Assembly: GCA_014529385.2 (NCBI GenBank)
Contig: CM043965.1
Coordinates: 61,805,433-61,869,432 of the forward strand
Reading direction: 5' to 3'
Source: Adiantum capillus-veneris
Lineage: Eukaryota > Streptophyta > Polypodiopsida > Polypodiales > Pteridaceae
DNA length: 64,000 bases
The position numbers and the translations under genes are program-made. This document shows, in pieces, positions 37,339 to 49,943 of the stretch. A model generated the notes under the pieces. That model ran no database searches, was not told the origin of the DNA, and saw only the letters and a program-made list of their open reading frames with translations. Position 1 is the first letter of the stretch, and each line of letters opens with the position of its first letter.

Positions 37339-38422
37339 TGTAAAACGGGAATTGACACTTCAAACACACACAGCTTGGAAGCTAGAACGCTACCAAGCAG
37401 ACGTCGGCACTTGTTGGCCCCAAAGATTGGCGCCCCTTTCGGTATTTCTTTATTTTTTTGCAAAGAAACATTTTGATCACTTTCACCTAACTCCCACCAA
37501 GCTGTCCGGACTTGTCCATGGATATAATTGCAATTTTTTGACCCAATTTCACCAGCATATCAATGCAAAATCCTTGTAGATCAAAAGTACATGCCTAGGA
37601 CGCTTTTCCTCGCATTTTGGAAGCTTAACAATGAGCTGCAGGTCAATTTCAGCATGCTATAATTTTTTGTTTCTCCACTGTTAGGTGCCTACAACCTTGT
37701 ACACGCATCCCAAGGCCTTTCCGAGGCTCCCCCGACAATTCCCTGCAGTTTAGGTGCAAAACCCTAAACCTGCGATGGAATTGTGCGTACTTGTGGGAGA
37801 TTAGCAATTAGCTAATCCGATTCCTGTTCAAAAGGCTCTTGCCTTGGCAAACGCGCATAAACCCTCAGAACTGTACACGTTCAACTAAGTAGCCCATCTA
37901 GTGGGGCATCACCTTATGTGCCAAAGGGAGAGAGAGACGCGTGAAAGCAAATCGTCACGCTACATAGAGCAAGGGGGAAGGCAAGCTTTCCATTAAAGTT
38001 GTGATCATTTGCACCCACTACTCACACACACACTGAAGTGCAAAATCAGCTCCTCTCAAAAATGGGCGCCCCCTTCAACTGATGGATCTGGCAAATTGTT
38101 GCAGAGCCGCCATGTGTCTAGTTTGCCTCTTTAGAGTTAATTCCTAGTACCCACTGACTTATAAGTGTAGCAAGGGGGCCTAAATGACTTTGAATTGAGC
38201 CTAGACACCCTTTTACTGCTCGGATTCCAATGCCGACTGCCCAACCATCTCGTGGCAACCTGCTTTTCCCAACTACGGGTGAAACTCTCGGTCGTCGATC
38301 ATTTTACATTGGCCACGCAATGTCCGACCATTTGTGACTTTAAAAAGAGGGTCCAAAAATTAAATAAAAATCGTCAGAAAGAACCGACAACTAAGGTTAA
38401 CAATTGCCACGTCCTTGTGACA
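37339..38422 (-). repeat. 3' LTR of the chromovirus (approximate ends)
   Basis: On the minus strand TGTCACAAGGACG starts at 38422, directly after a polypurine tract (CAAGAGGGGGTA) following the chromovirus pol. The far end near 37339 (TGTAAAACGG on plus) is a guess from TG...CA symmetry. At 37414-37451 the LTR contains the GGCCCCAAAG...CCCCTTTCGGTATTTCTT block shared with the LTRs at 51-61 kb. Confidence 0.55.
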
Positions 38423-38708
38423 TACCCCCTCTTGAAATCGCAAACGTCTCCAATTGCATGCCATATATACATGCCATTGATGATCTTGTGTTGTTAGCAC
38501 GCTTTTATCATCGCATGTACCCGCAAGAAAGGTCAAAACACATAGATACAAATGACTTAAAGAGACCTTCATAATTTTGTCATTTCCATCTATGATAGAA
38601 GTGAGCATAATACCTTTAACACTTGAAGAGCGATGCACACTTCTATTGCATTGAATCCGTATGTACATTTGATGTGTTGGCTCCATCATTACCCCTCCTT
38701 TGCACACG

Positions 38709-40690
38709 TTAGGTTGGGGCATACGTAGGTTGTAACCCAAAGGCTTCAAGGTAAAGCTGCAATACATTTGGTGACTCTGACAGTTCATGCTTTTCCATCC
38801 ACTTCGTATACATAGGTGGATAGTTCTTGAAATTCACCAAATAGCGTCTTGCAACTTGTCCCTTAACTTTTCTTTCTTTATGTGCCAAAATCTGCTCAGG
38901 TACTAAGATCTCATCAAGTTCATCGACTTTTGGATAATCATCCTATGGCATATCTTCTGGCACATCACCCACAAAGGGTCTTAGAAGACTCACGTGAAAC
39001 GCATTATGAATCTTCCAATTGTCAAGCAATTTCAGCCTATAAGCAACATCGTTGATCTTATCAAGCACTTGAAAAGACCCATAGTAACACATACTGAGCT
39101 TAGGAAACAACCGTTCCTTGCCCTTCATCTTCTTTAACCTTGCCTTCTCAAACCTCAATAGAACCCAATCACCAGGTGAAAACAACAGTTCACATCGGTG
39201 GCGATCACCAGCCCTTTTCTGCTTTGCCCGAGTCTTCTCCAAGGAAGGCAAGCTTAATCTTCTTATACATTTCATCCATGTTCTCAACATATCGATCTTC
39301 CTCGAAGATCTTGTCCTTTGTATGCAAAATGGGAGGAACCTTTTTGCCACCTTCAATAATCTCAAAAGGTGTCTTGCCTTTGGATGAATGCACCATATTG
39401 TTGTATGCATACTCAAGCATAGCTAAATACTATTCCCACTTGCCCTTATTATCTAACACATAACATTTCAATTGATCCAAGACAATAGAATTAGCCTCTT
39501 TGGACTGTCCATCAGTTTGTGGATGAAATGAAGACAAGAACTTGAGCGTAGTGCCCATTTTCTCAAACAATCCTCTTCAAAACAAACTCGTCATGCGAGA
39601 ATCATGACCACTGACAATCGATTGTGGAATACCATGGTACTTAAACACATTGTACATGAACAACCGTGCCATTTGGTCAAATTTTATCTTCTTCTTTATA
39701 GGAATAAAATGGAACTGCTTGCTAAACCTGCAAATAATGGTCCATATACCATCATTCCCTATCGACATTCTTGGAAGATCAAAGATAAACCCATAGCAAT
39801 GCTTTCCCATGGCTTATCCGGAATCAGCAGTGGCTGTAATAACCCTGTTGTCTTTTGCCTGCCAAACTTGACCTTTTGGCAAATCAGGCATGCTTGCACA
39901 AAGGCATCCACATCTCTCCTCAAAGTAGGCCAATAAAAGAATGTCTCGACCTCTTTCACTGTCGCATCTATACCATGATGCCCTGCATACGGTGGGACAT
40001 GACTTTCTACCATGACCTTATGTCGCAATGGCCTAGTGATACAAAGTCTGCCATGCATCACCATAAAACCCTCTCCGAGGAGGTAGTGCTCATGACGTTG
40101 CCCATCTTGCAATTGTTCAAAGATCCTTGCAAAATCTTTATCAGTAGCACACTGTTCCTTCATGTCATCAAGCTCATGATGATAAGGAATTGACAAAGTT
40201 GAAATTTGTGGCTTTCTTGATAACGCATCAGCCACAACATTCTTATGGCCTTCCACATGCATAATCTGGAAGTGGAACATAGAAATAATGTTTGCCCATC
40301 ACATATGATTTTTGGATAATTTTGAATGTGTCAAGAAGTATCACAAGGTCTAATGATCTGTCTAGACAAAAAAATCAGCACCTAACAGGTAGTGCTTCTA
40401 GCTAGAGAGTGCATGAATGACGGCAAGTAGCTCTTTCTCATAGATTTGCATAAGTCTTTTCTAGCCCTTGCAAGATTCTGCTCTCATAATCTACTACCCG
40501 ACCATCCTGCATTAGCACTGCTCCGATGCTATTGCCACACGCGTCACACTGGACCAAAAATAACTTCCTAAGATCTAGTAAAACAATCACGGGATCTGAA
40601 GTCAACTTTTCCTTTTAGAGATTGAAAGTTGAAATCTCTCTTTGGGTCCATCTGAAAGTGACCTCTTTCTTTTGCAAAGCGTGAAGAGGT
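38709..40690 (-). pseudogene. Ty3/gypsy chromovirus pol, 3' half
   Basis: Minus-strand order: RNase H start with QCDACGNSIGAVLMQDG near 40520-40560; RNase H end HVEGHKNVVADALSRKP and integrase zinc finger (GHHGIDATVKEV ... CLICQKVK) in the frame 39759-40280; integrase core with RFSKQFHFIPIKKK and HDSRMTSLF in 39577-39810; HPQTDGQSKEAN near 39510 (catalytic Glu); GDWVLLRFEKARLKK and FHVSLLRPF in 38943-39416. A chromodomain with DEILVPEQILAHKERK and YLVNFKNYP runs to TAA at 38709. The chromodomain is separated by only one TAG (38942-38944). Gag, protease and most of the reverse transcriptase are missing. This is the best preserved chromovirus here. Confidence 0.85.
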
Positions 40691-41826
40691 GAATATATCT
40701 CTACAGGTGAGGATGGCCCTGAGCCCCTCACTTAGTCTCTTTGCGTGGTGTTTTGTGTTTGTAGAAAGAGAGATTGAGGGTTTGTTTTGGAAGCTTGCCT
40801 ACTGTCTAACCATGGAGCTAGTGGCAAAAGAGGGCATTTCTCAGGTCCGTACCAAAAAAAAAATACTGGTTTTTTGCACCAAGCATTTTGGTTTTCATAT
40901 GATGTACAGGAAAATGGTTTGTCTTTATATTTAGCGGCAATGTGTATTAAAAACTAGTCCATACTTTCTCTAGATTTTTTGGCGCAAGTGGTTTTTAAAC
41001 AGTAGTCGACATAATTTCTTTTGATCTGTTTTGACTTTATGCAAATAGGGCACTTGGCCTAGGCAGATAAATGAGGATTGCAAGGATCCATGAATGCCTT
41101 TGTTCACATGCCTTGAGCTTTATGATTACACAGGTGTAGATAGATTCACACCAATGCATTGGCTGGCGTTTCAAGAAAAAAATTGGGTTTTTTCTTTACC
41201 ATCTTTTTGTTCTTTGGAGATAATTGACATTAGGTCGTACCCATGCACTTCACGCGTAAGCATGGCATTAAGCCTGAGGCCTTGGTTTTTGGCTCATAGA
41301 TCTGCGTGCTGACTCAACAAAATTAGTCTACTAGCTACGAAAGTAGCCGCTGATGCAATTAAAAAAAAGCCAGATACGCCAGTGGTATATTTTGGCTGAG
41401 AATATTAGGATAAACTATTGAAAAAAAGGCGGGGGCGGGTCTAATGAGCCCTTGCTGCATTTGATGCATGGTTTTTTGTTGGGCTGCTAGCACAATTGTG
41501 GTGTCACATTGATAACATAAACTGCACAGTGAGATCTAGGTCACATTGCATACCATGATGGTGGTTTTTAAACCATGCAGTAATTGATCAGTCTGGATTT
41601 AATAAATTTCTTTTTTACTTAAGGAATGGTGTATGAATACTTGGGTATATAGTTTTGGTATATAATTTTGGTTCCTCTCACTCAAACTAAAGGTAAAGGA
41701 TGTCATATGCTTAGCTGAGTTCTGTTTTGCCTAAAGCCAAGCAACAGACAAATTATTTGAAGTATAACACGATGTGTTTGAAAGTTGTATCTAATGCTAA
41801 GGACAAAGTTACTATGTTTTGACTAA
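40691..41826. other. No recognisable gene
   Basis: Sequence with many short T runs and short frames; no motif or terminus was seen. Confidence 0.45.
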
Positions 41827-42350
41827 ATGGTTTCAAAGATGGAAGTGGTAAGAAGTATAGCACATTTTACTCGTTAGTCTAGAAGAGCTGTCTAACCAAT
41901 TTCTCCACATTAAGTAAAAGAATGACAAACTTGTTATAGAAAATCTTGATGGTGTATGGTTGGGAAGTAGGCACAAAATAACTTTGAAACTAATGGTGAT
42001 ATTAAGTCACTTGGATTAGAAGGGGTGGTGGCCTTCTGATCAAAATATACATATGTCACTTGGATTAGAAGGGGTGGTGGCCTTCTGATCAAAATATACA
42101 TATGTAAATATTAATGGTTTCAAAGATAGAAGTGGTGAGAAGTATAGCATATTTTACTGATTAGTCTAGAAGAGCTATCTGACCAATTTCTCCACACTAA
42201 GTAAAAGAATGACAAACTTGTTATAGAAAATCTTGATGGTGTATGGTTGGGAAGTAGGCACAAAATAACTTTGAAACTAATGGTGGTATTAGTCACTTGG
42301 ATCAGAAGGGGTGGTGGCCTTCTGATCAAAATGATACATATGTAAATATT
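41827..42350. repeat. Tandem duplication of about 230-290 bp with a 49-bp triplicated end
   Basis: 41827-42055 and 42114-42350 are near-identical units starting ATGGTTTCAAAGAT. The last 49 bp of unit 1 (42007-42055, TCACTTGGATTAGAAGGGGT...) is repeated immediately at 42056-42104 and again at the end of unit 2. Confidence 0.85.
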
Positions 42351-42555
42351 CTATCTAAGGACTATTAAAAATTGGAATATATAAAAACCATCATATAAAA
42401 AATACCATTAAACAAAGAGGTAATGACCTTTTTTACAAGGGTAAAAAAGAGAGAAATTTTTTTTAAAAAAAATGTACAGTTTGGACGTTTGTTTAAAGTA
42501 AAAAAAGTTGTAAGTTGGACATGGATAACAATTGATGTAGTCCTAAGCCTAATTG

Positions 42556-42654
42556 TATCAGGTCAATATAAAGTAAAGAATATGTATGTATCAAGTTGAT
42601 ATAAAGTAAAGAATATGTATGTATCAAGTTGATATAAAGTAAAGAATATGTATG
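42556..42654. repeat. Three tandem 33-bp units
   Basis: TATCAAGTTGATATAAAGTA... of 33 bp occurs three times head to tail; the first unit has two changes. Confidence 0.9.
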
Positions 42655-42823
42655 TATATCTTCATTGTCTCCATGAAAAGCTACAACAGCTGTGTACATG
42701 CATAGAAGTGGTGGACATGAACCAACATGAAGTTTGACATAGCACCCTAGGGTATAGGAGGGCCACTTTATGTGGCAATCTAAGAAAATGCTTACAACTT
42801 ATGCTAATTTTCACCAAGCCTAG

Positions 42824-43620
42824 CTAGAATAGCGAGGCAATGCCAAAATTAATAATAAAATGGATCGTGTCCAAATCTTCTCTTTCATTCATTGGATAAC
42901 TTCTTTTTGTAGGGATCAGTCTTCGACTGGCATAGTCGAGTGGCCTATGCCACTTCTTCACTTTAGCTTCACTAAGGCATTTACAAACATGTGGAATGGA
43001 AAGCCCCACTAAGGTGGTTTCACCACAGGTGCCTTGGAAAGTATAAGATTGATAGAAAAAAAACATTTCCACAATCTTTATTCCATTGTAACTAGTTTTG
43101 CTTAAGCTGTCAATCCAAGGGTGTCGCAATGTCGGCCAGCTATCGCAACCTTTTTCCATGCCAATGCACTGAGCCTAGAAAGGGTAGAAAATATTTCATT
43201 GTATTTGGTGCTTTTGCCAACATGATTACCTTAGCATTGCCAAGGTCTATTGTAATTCCTTCAACCCACACAATGTGGCCCTTCAATATCCTAGTCTCTC
43301 CCCACTCTTCACACAAAAGCACACTTCAATGGGTTAAGGCTCAATCAAGCTTCTCACACTTGTGAAGCATTGCCACAAATAAGTGATATGTTTGTCTTGA
43401 TTGAGAAACACTATGAAGTCATCAATAAAATTCTCAAGAAGTCCGTGATGAAAGGGCTCAAAGATCATTTTTGTGACTCTCCTCTAAACATAGCTTGGGA
43501 GCTTTTAAGGATGTCATCGCCTCATTTAAAAATGCTCCCCATTCTGTACGAAGGATGTCTTTTTCAAATCTTTCGGATCCATTTTGATTAGTTATAGCCA
43601 AAGAACCCATCCAAACATGA
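42824..43620 (-). pseudogene. Ty3/gypsy reverse transcriptase/RNase H remnant
   Basis: The minus reading gives MDPKDLKKTSF near 43560-43595, FIDDFIVFLNQDKH (catalytic box, F-I-D-D) near 43395-43440, C-F-C-V-K-S then LKGHIVWVEGITID near 43260-43310, and LDYASRRLIPTKRSYPMNERE (RNase H start) near 42880-42950. The 'GHIV-EGI' thumb and D-D box order are those of gypsy pol. Many stops and frameshifts. It differs in sequence from the chromoviruses at 25 and 39 kb. Confidence 0.6.
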
Positions 43621-44929
43621 ATGCATTGCATGACCAGCTACACCATCCATCAATGAATCTATATAAGGGATTCGAAAAGGATTTGGCATGGTAATGGCAT
43701 TGAGATTCCAATAATGTACACATACCCTAGCTTTGTATTCTTGTAGGGGACAATCACGATGGGTGATAATAAAGTTGTTAGGTCAACCGGCATGGAAGCC
43801 GACTCTTGATAGCTTTCCAATTGGTCATGTATCCTCAACTAGCACGATTAATATTGAGAAAATTTTGGATCAAGACCCATCATGCCCACATAATACTAGG
43901 AAAATGCATCTTAGAATTCCTTCAACAACATTTGTATTTGATCTTTAAAAGCTACATCCAAATAACATTGAACAATACCAGCTTTAGGTGTTCTTTAAAT
44001 CCATTGTTTCCTCTTCCTCGCGCTCTTGGAAAATTTCCTTTATTTTAAGAAGGCCTTTTCCTTTACAAGGATCTTTGATCAATCAAGGATCTTATTTGCC
44101 AAACTATTTCATCATGTCTTCCTCATTTCATACATTGAGGTTCACTAGATATACTAGGCTCGATAGGAGAACCAGCTTTTTTTAGACCATTTGTTGATTC
44201 ATTGCTTTATCATATTTGGTTTTGTATCAATAGCATTAATCTTTACTACATGTACAGCAACAGAGTTTGCCAACTTGGCTGGTTTCAAGATAAGGGCTTT
44301 GATTTTCCATTGTCCAAATAAATATGCTTTTGAATGAGCTATGGCACATCAATTTCAAACAAGCTAGCCAAGTTTTTGTTCATTGCTATGTATTTTTCTA
44401 CCTCGGCATCATTTTATCTCTCGACCAACTAGAAGCCTTTTGCGTGTTTTAAAGGATGTTGCAAACAACAGAGAAGATATTTGAGCATCTAGGTGTCAAA
44501 AAAGCATGAGCAACTACACATCCTACGCTAGTGAGCCATTTTCATAGAAAATAGTGCTAGCTCAAAACTCCTTAATGCCTCGTTACTCATGTAGGGAAAT
44601 TGATAACATGTCACACATCGGATTCTCCGTCTAGCAAAACATCAAACATGGTTATTGAATATGTATGGATTGTGACTATAGAGACATGCTCATCAAGGAC
44701 ATTTACAGGCACAACTTTGGCTTAATTGACTCCTATAAACTCTGGTAATTGTGGGACCTTCTAAACTTGGTTCTTGTGTACACAAGGCTCCCCCATAGTG
44801 GTTGGGATGCTACAAGTGACAGCTAAAATATGTGGTTGGTGCATTTAAGGGGCAAATATCATATAATACAACCATGGTTACTACAACAACTCGTGCTAGT
44901 GGATGGTTACCATTGGAAGGTGGTTGTTA

Positions 44930-45240
44930 GAATCATTGTGCTATTGTAGCCTACCATGTCGCCTCATGCTCTTGCAACAATAGGTAATCATTGATTATAT
45001 GGTTGGGATTATTGCAATAGATGCAACCCCTTGTGTACTCAATTGGCATGTTTTTTTTAAAATTTAACCTCTATTTCTATACTCTTCCTTGGCCAAATCC
45101 ATAGTAGAAGCGGCCTCTTTGGGGACTACATCACCAAAAGCGGAAACATCCGCTCCTCTCTAAACCTTTGGCACTTGCATGTGGGAATTGCCAAGCCGTA
45201 GCAAGGTTTCCATTTCCACCAATATTCTTCTTTAAAATTC
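44930..45240 (-). pseudogene. Gag zinc-knuckle region remnant
   Basis: The minus reading contains MQVPKV, SAFGDVVPKEAAS and then C-I-Y-C-N-N-P-N-H-I-I-N-D-Y, a CX2CX4HX4C knuckle with the last Cys changed to Tyr. It probably belongs to the gypsy remnant that follows at 42.8-43.6 kb. The interval 43621-44929 between them holds no block I could place. Confidence 0.35.
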
Positions 45241-45724
45241 TAATCCATGTAAAAAAGATTAACGATAGAGGTGACATCACCCTCATTCATATGCTCACTC
45301 TCTAATTGCTGATGAAGATAAGCAACAAGAGCCTTATTTTTGACTTGGTACAAATTTGCAAGAGTGTATCCCATGCATCTTTAGCTGTCCTATATGAGTG
45401 AATGTTTGGAATGATAGGACATTTGACAAATGATGCAATCAAGGCATAAGTTTGAGCACCTTTAACATCCCAAAATCTGCTTTGTATGCAATGATGCAAA
45501 TTTGACAATAATTGTGCCTTGCATCATACATTTGAGCATCTTTACCATCCCAAAAAAAATTTCTTTGTATGAGATGATGCAAATTTGACAATAACTGGGT
45601 AAAAACATGAATAGGTGGTATACTAGCTACCTGTTTTTTGAATTGGTATCTACCACATGGTAGCAAGATCCAAGCGATCAAAGTTGAAATCCAGTGATGC
45701 AAAGGAGTAGGTAGTAGCTTCAAA
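45241..45724 (-). pseudogene. Ty1/copia-like gag remnant
   Basis: Minus frames read A-L-I-A-S-F-V-K-C-P-I-I-P, then TAKDAWDTLLQI and (in another frame) VAYLHQQLESEHMNEGD. This is the gag-polypeptide pattern of copia elements, where TAK-AWD-L is the hallmark. A 100-bp part (ATGATGCAAATTTGACAATAA...) is duplicated within 45485-45600. Confidence 0.5.
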
Positions 45725-46339
45725 TTAGAAAATTTGGTTGGAGAACTTTAGTTTGAGCTTGTAAGTAATAAAATTAGAGTTAGTGTTATATGCTACTACC
45801 TAACCACAAAAATCTAGTAGCAGTCTGTTCTAGACACAGTTATTAAGTCCACCTATTCATGCTTCTTCGTTCTATGCCACAACTTGTAACTCTTGTTGTT
45901 GCAGCAATGGAGTAAGACTCTTCAACATCTTCAATGGCACCTGTTTCTATATCATTAACACTCAAAAATGCAACCAAAATAGGACGTGAGTCACTTTCAT
46001 GTACAGTACTCCATAATCCCTTTGTAGCCAGTACATGAAGCATCATATGTACCCATTATGGGTGATGAAATCCATCCAATTTGAGGGAAATTTTGCAAAG
46101 AATCACCCTATGCTATATAGACTAATCAATGTATATACTACAAAACAAAATCCACTCTACACAAACAGAAAAAATTACCTATAAACTGCTAGCAATAGTG
46201 GAAATGGAGTCCAAGATGAGCCCAAATCAAAATTTTGACAATTTGAAACTCTATGAGCCTTCCCAAAGTGGAAATCACAAGGACCAAACTTTGTTCTTAT
46301 ATGCATATCCTACAAGTGGTAGCACTTCTCTCTCTGATT
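45725..46339. other. No recognisable gene
   Basis: Short frames only. The stretch 45843-46046 (minus) is open but without motifs. Confidence 0.4.
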
Positions 46340-47000
46340 TCTTTGCCACACTTCATTGACATAATGCTCAAGTAGATCCAAGACAATGGAATTAACAATT
46401 TCACTCTACCCATTTTTTTGTGGATGATAACAAGAGAAGAAGTTTAACTTTGTACCAAAAATTTCAAATCATCATCTTCAAAGGAGACTTGTCATACGTG
46501 GGTTTATATCAAAGACAATTGACTTTAGCAAGCCATGATACTTGAAGATCTAGGAGATAATAAAGAAATAAAAAAATTAATCGCATGATAAGGTTTGATA
46601 GTTTTGTATAGAAGGTGCTTGTTTGCTAAACATGCGTACTATTGACCAAATACCAGTGTTGTCATGGAGAGACTTAAGTAGATCAAAGATAAAATCCATG
46701 GCTATACTTTCCCATGGGCCTCATATATTGGTAATGGTAATAATAAATTGGTTGCTTGCCTCTTATCATATTTCACTTTTTGACACATTATACATTGTGT
46801 AACATATTCATAAATGTCTTTCTTTAGTTGATGGCCAATAAGATTATGTCTCTATAAGATGAATGGTGACTACGATTCCACGGTGCCATGATAAGAGCAT
46901 GTGATTCTTGCATTATTTTTTTGCGTAAAGCTTGTGTAACACATAGTTTATTGCCATAGGAAGATAATGTAAATGAATCTTGTATTCTCCTATTGGTCAG
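46340..47000 (-). pseudogene. Second, more decayed chromovirus integrase remnant
   Basis: This region is similar to the integrase of 39480-39960. The plus strand shows the same landmarks (GACAATGGAATTA, TTTGTGGATGA-A, TCATACGTG, CAAAGACAATTGA, CCATGATACTTGAAG, AAGATAAAATCCATGGCTAT, CCCATGG). The protein is heavily disrupted. Confidence 0.5.
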
Positions 47001-47686
47001 TGATTACTAAATCAATATATTATGGATATGTAACATATTGATCTACCATCTCCCACAATTGTTTCTTAATTAATATATTTATAAAATTTGTAGTAAAAAC
47101 ACTTTGATAGGCCTTACAACATCTCTATCAAGTAAGAAATGTGCACATGGGTCAAGGTTCTACATAAGCCACTCTTGTATAATTTGCAACGAGCTTAAGC
47201 CACAAACCGGCGCTATGATGATGGCCACAAGCCATCTAAGTATGCTAAAGCCTTGCTTTATCACCCAAATCATTAAATAGCATAACACCAATGCAAGGCA
47301 AGTTATCCATGTTTTAAACTTAGCAAATGAGATAATTTCCAATATTTGTTAATTATTTGATAATTCTCAAATGAAAGTGCATGAATCTTTGCAAGCTGAC
47401 AAGCTCAAATGTCAAAAGAGTTTTCTACTTTTGACTAGGGGAAAGTACACAGAAGTTGGGTCTCACAAACTACTAATGCAATGTAGCCATTTTCTCAAAT
47501 TAACTGATTGTTTTTTGAACAAGTTTTACTTTTCATGCACTTTAGTTCATGTATAAGTTTCAAACAGTTCAGGCAAGAGCTTGCAAGAATCAAATGCAAA
47601 ATTTATAGCATACACTATCGAGAATTTAGGAGCAACATCAGTCTCCCCATTTGACATAAAAGTTCTGTTTACTCTTTACATGCCTC
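47001..47686. other. Flank and probable 3' untranslated region of the RPAP3_C gene
   Basis: AT-rich sequence without a recognisable element. The part next to 47687 is expected to be transcribed as the 3' UTR of the minus-strand gene; no poly(A) site can be fixed. Confidence 0.35.
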
Positions 47687-48538
47687 TCACAGATAGACAC
47701 TTGCAAGATGATGTAGTTCATCTACACATAATGGTTCCCCCTTAGAACCCTCGAATTCACTAGCGTTTGAATCGTCGGTCACATAGCCAACCCTGGTATC
47801 ATTTTCCGTACCAGAGAACGCGCAATACCTGCTATCAACCCTCTGAGTGGATATCTCCTCCTTTTCTACTCTCTCAATCAAAATATTAATCAAGTGATTG
47901 GCCAGAGATGATACCCTTTTTCCGGCAAGTTTCAACGACAATGAAAACCGTCCACATGCACATAAAGATTTCAATATCTGAACAACATGATGACCGTCAA
48001 AAAATTGCAGAATGGGACAGTCTTCGCCAGCACTCATGTCACTGACTCTACCAGTTGGAATTCCCTCAGCATCAGAGTTTGAGTTCAACAAAACTGGAGC
48101 AGCATTCGCTCTTCGTTGAGGTAAAAAGTCTTTCCACCAATATAAAACTTCAACCACATCAGACAGAACCGAAGGTGGCAGTTCAACTTTGAAAATTCTG
48201 GGCAACTCATCAGGAGAAAGTGCCAACAAAAAAGCAAGTCTCTTTTGAAAGTTTGTGCCAAATCTTCTCCACTCCCTCTTGAAGCAATCAGTTGTCATGC
48301 GCTTGGCTTTTAAACCAAGACTCGAACTTCCCATTGCCACCAAGCTGTCCTCCTGCTCTGCTCTCATACATAAATTTCCTGTTTTGCTTAAATGGGATAC
48401 TTCACTTAAGGTTGATGCTGAGCTGCCTAATGATCCACTTGCATCGAGCGACCATGCAGGCAGTGGGCGAATGTGGTTTGCTGATTTCCCTTGCTGACCT
48501 CTCTTACGCTCAAATGGCTTGATATGGGCCATGGACAC
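47687..48538 (-). CDS. Terminal exon of an RPAP3_C-domain protein (host gene, partial)
   Basis: A 283-codon open frame begins after a good acceptor (minus strand ...TGTGACAG|GTGTCC) and ends at TGA 47687-47689. It has no in-frame stop and balanced composition, unlike every neighbour. Residues about 85-140 and 180-215 match the RPAP3 C-terminal domain: FKREWRRFG, LSPDELPRIFKVEL, SVLSDVVEVLY, then VVQILKSLCACGRFSLSL. An insertion of about 40 residues with low complexity lies in the middle. RPAP3_C domains bind RUVBL-type chaperones in R2TP-like complexes and occur in RPAP3, SPAG1 and dynein-arm assembly proteins; the TPR repeats usual upstream would be on earlier exons. A first internal ATG is at codon 3, so a short intronless gene is possible, but the acceptor favours an exon. 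Confidence 0.7.
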   Translation of the reverse strand: MSMAHIKPFERKRGQQGKSANHIRPLPAWSLDASGSLGSSASTLSEVSHLSKTGNLCMRAEQEDSLVAMGSSSLGLKAKRMTTDCFKREWRRFGTNFQKRLAFLLALSPDELPRIFKVELPPSVLSDVVEVLYWWKDFLPQRRANAAPVLLNSNSDAEGIPTGRVSDMSAGEDCPILQFFDGHHVVQILKSLCACGRFSLSLKLAGKRVSSLANHLINILIERVEKEEISTQRVDSRYCAFSGTENDTRVGYVTDDSNASEFEGSKGEPLCVDELHHLASVYL

Positions 48539-49159
48539 CTGTCACACATTAGTAAGAAATGATAGGACACTTACAAAGTCGTGTTTGAGACTTGCAAAAT
48601 TACAATATAAACCTAGAGGAATGCAGGAAAATCCAAATTCACCCTTAATGGAAAATGAAGTTATAGACATAAACATCAGGTCCAACATGCGTAAAATTTT
48701 TAATACCTTCATAAATTCAGAAAATGACGAACTTATGAGCTAAAAATGGAGCTACACACTTACAGAAATGCATAGAATTCACTAGATACATCAATGCCTG
48801 CTCTTACATGATCAAAACATAAAGCTGACTACAAATATTAAAAAGAAAAATCCAAACCTTCAAAATGTCAAAGTCTCTAGTCTCTAATACGAACAAATTT
48901 TACTCACACAACTCCAGCATCAAACCATTTCCATTCAACATTACAAAACTTTTAGGCCCAGAGGCTCTTTTACTCAACTCCTTGTCTAGCAAAGAAATAA
49001 AATAGGATCTGATACAACAACAAAACCAGCTTGTTTTGCCACCACCCATTCTTATACCCGGGCTTGGTCAAAAGACTCAACCACGAGTGCACAGCAGTAG
49101 TAAATGCGTGCCACATGCTCTTCCGACTCTTCTTGCCAAGGGAAAGCAGCTAAGTAAAA
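48539..49159 (-). other. Probable intron of the RPAP3_C gene
   Basis: AT-rich, no coding signal. It starts with the acceptor of the terminal exon and runs into the first LTR at 49160, so the rest of the gene, if present, lies beyond the nested retroelements. Confidence 0.45.
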
Positions 49160-49604
49160 TGTAAGGATTCTGGGTACTAATCCTTAATTAAGTACTTAAA
49201 CTCATGATTAAGACTTAAGAAACTTGAATTGAACTCAAATTCAAGACTTAGAAGACTCTATGTTGATTCATTGAATGACTACTTGAAACTGAGAACAATA
49301 GGCTCCTTATATAGGAGACGAAGAGACATAAATGAAAAGACACGTCTCTTGGTGAAGAGACATGACTTTAAACGTAAAGACACATCCTTTCGGCGAAGAG
49401 CTGCAACCATTGGGCTAAGAGTCGCACCCGTAGAGCAAAGGGGTGTGACCAGTCATCGAAGGAGTGTGGCTTTTGGCGAAGAGGCACGTCTCTTGGGCGA
49501 AGGGATGTGACCATCCAAGTGCAGGGATCCTCCTTGGCATGGCACTTCGGGTATCTGCAACTAGGAGTAGATGTATTGTTGTTAACATAGTCACAATCGT
49601 GACA
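49160..49604 (-). repeat. 3' LTR of the outer gag-protease element
   Basis: On the minus strand TGTCACGATTGTGAC starts at 49604, immediately after a polypurine tract (AAATGGGAGGGAA, 49605-49617), and the LTR ends in CCTTACA at 49160. It is 445 bp with TG...CA ends. The middle contains GAAGAGACA/GAAGAGGCA repeats near 49318-49500. The 5' LTR is not visible. Confidence 0.7.
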
Positions 49605-49943
49605 TTCCCTCCCATTTAAAATGAGAACCCCGTGTCAAAGAAATGACTTCTGATGTTGATAGAACTCTGGAAAAGCATTGGATCTTTGAAAATCTTCAAT
49701 CTTTGAGTTATCGGAAACCTTTGTCTTGAACCTTTGATGCGAAAACTTCTTGCTTTGACTGCTAAATCCCATGTCATTGCATTATTCAAAGACTTTTTAG
49801 AGGAATCTAGCATAATCAGGTTAACTGCAACAAGAGATTAATCTTCAAAATTCTTCATGCGATGTAAGATTTCTGGTTTAAAATCTTCCAGTAACTGCCA
49901 AAAATTTAGGGAAGAGAATAGGTACTCTTCAGAGGGGGTAACT

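Noticed and set aside
41827-42654. Possible CRISPR-like array of repeats and spacers
   Set aside because: Units are contiguous without spacers, and the whole window is eukaryotic.
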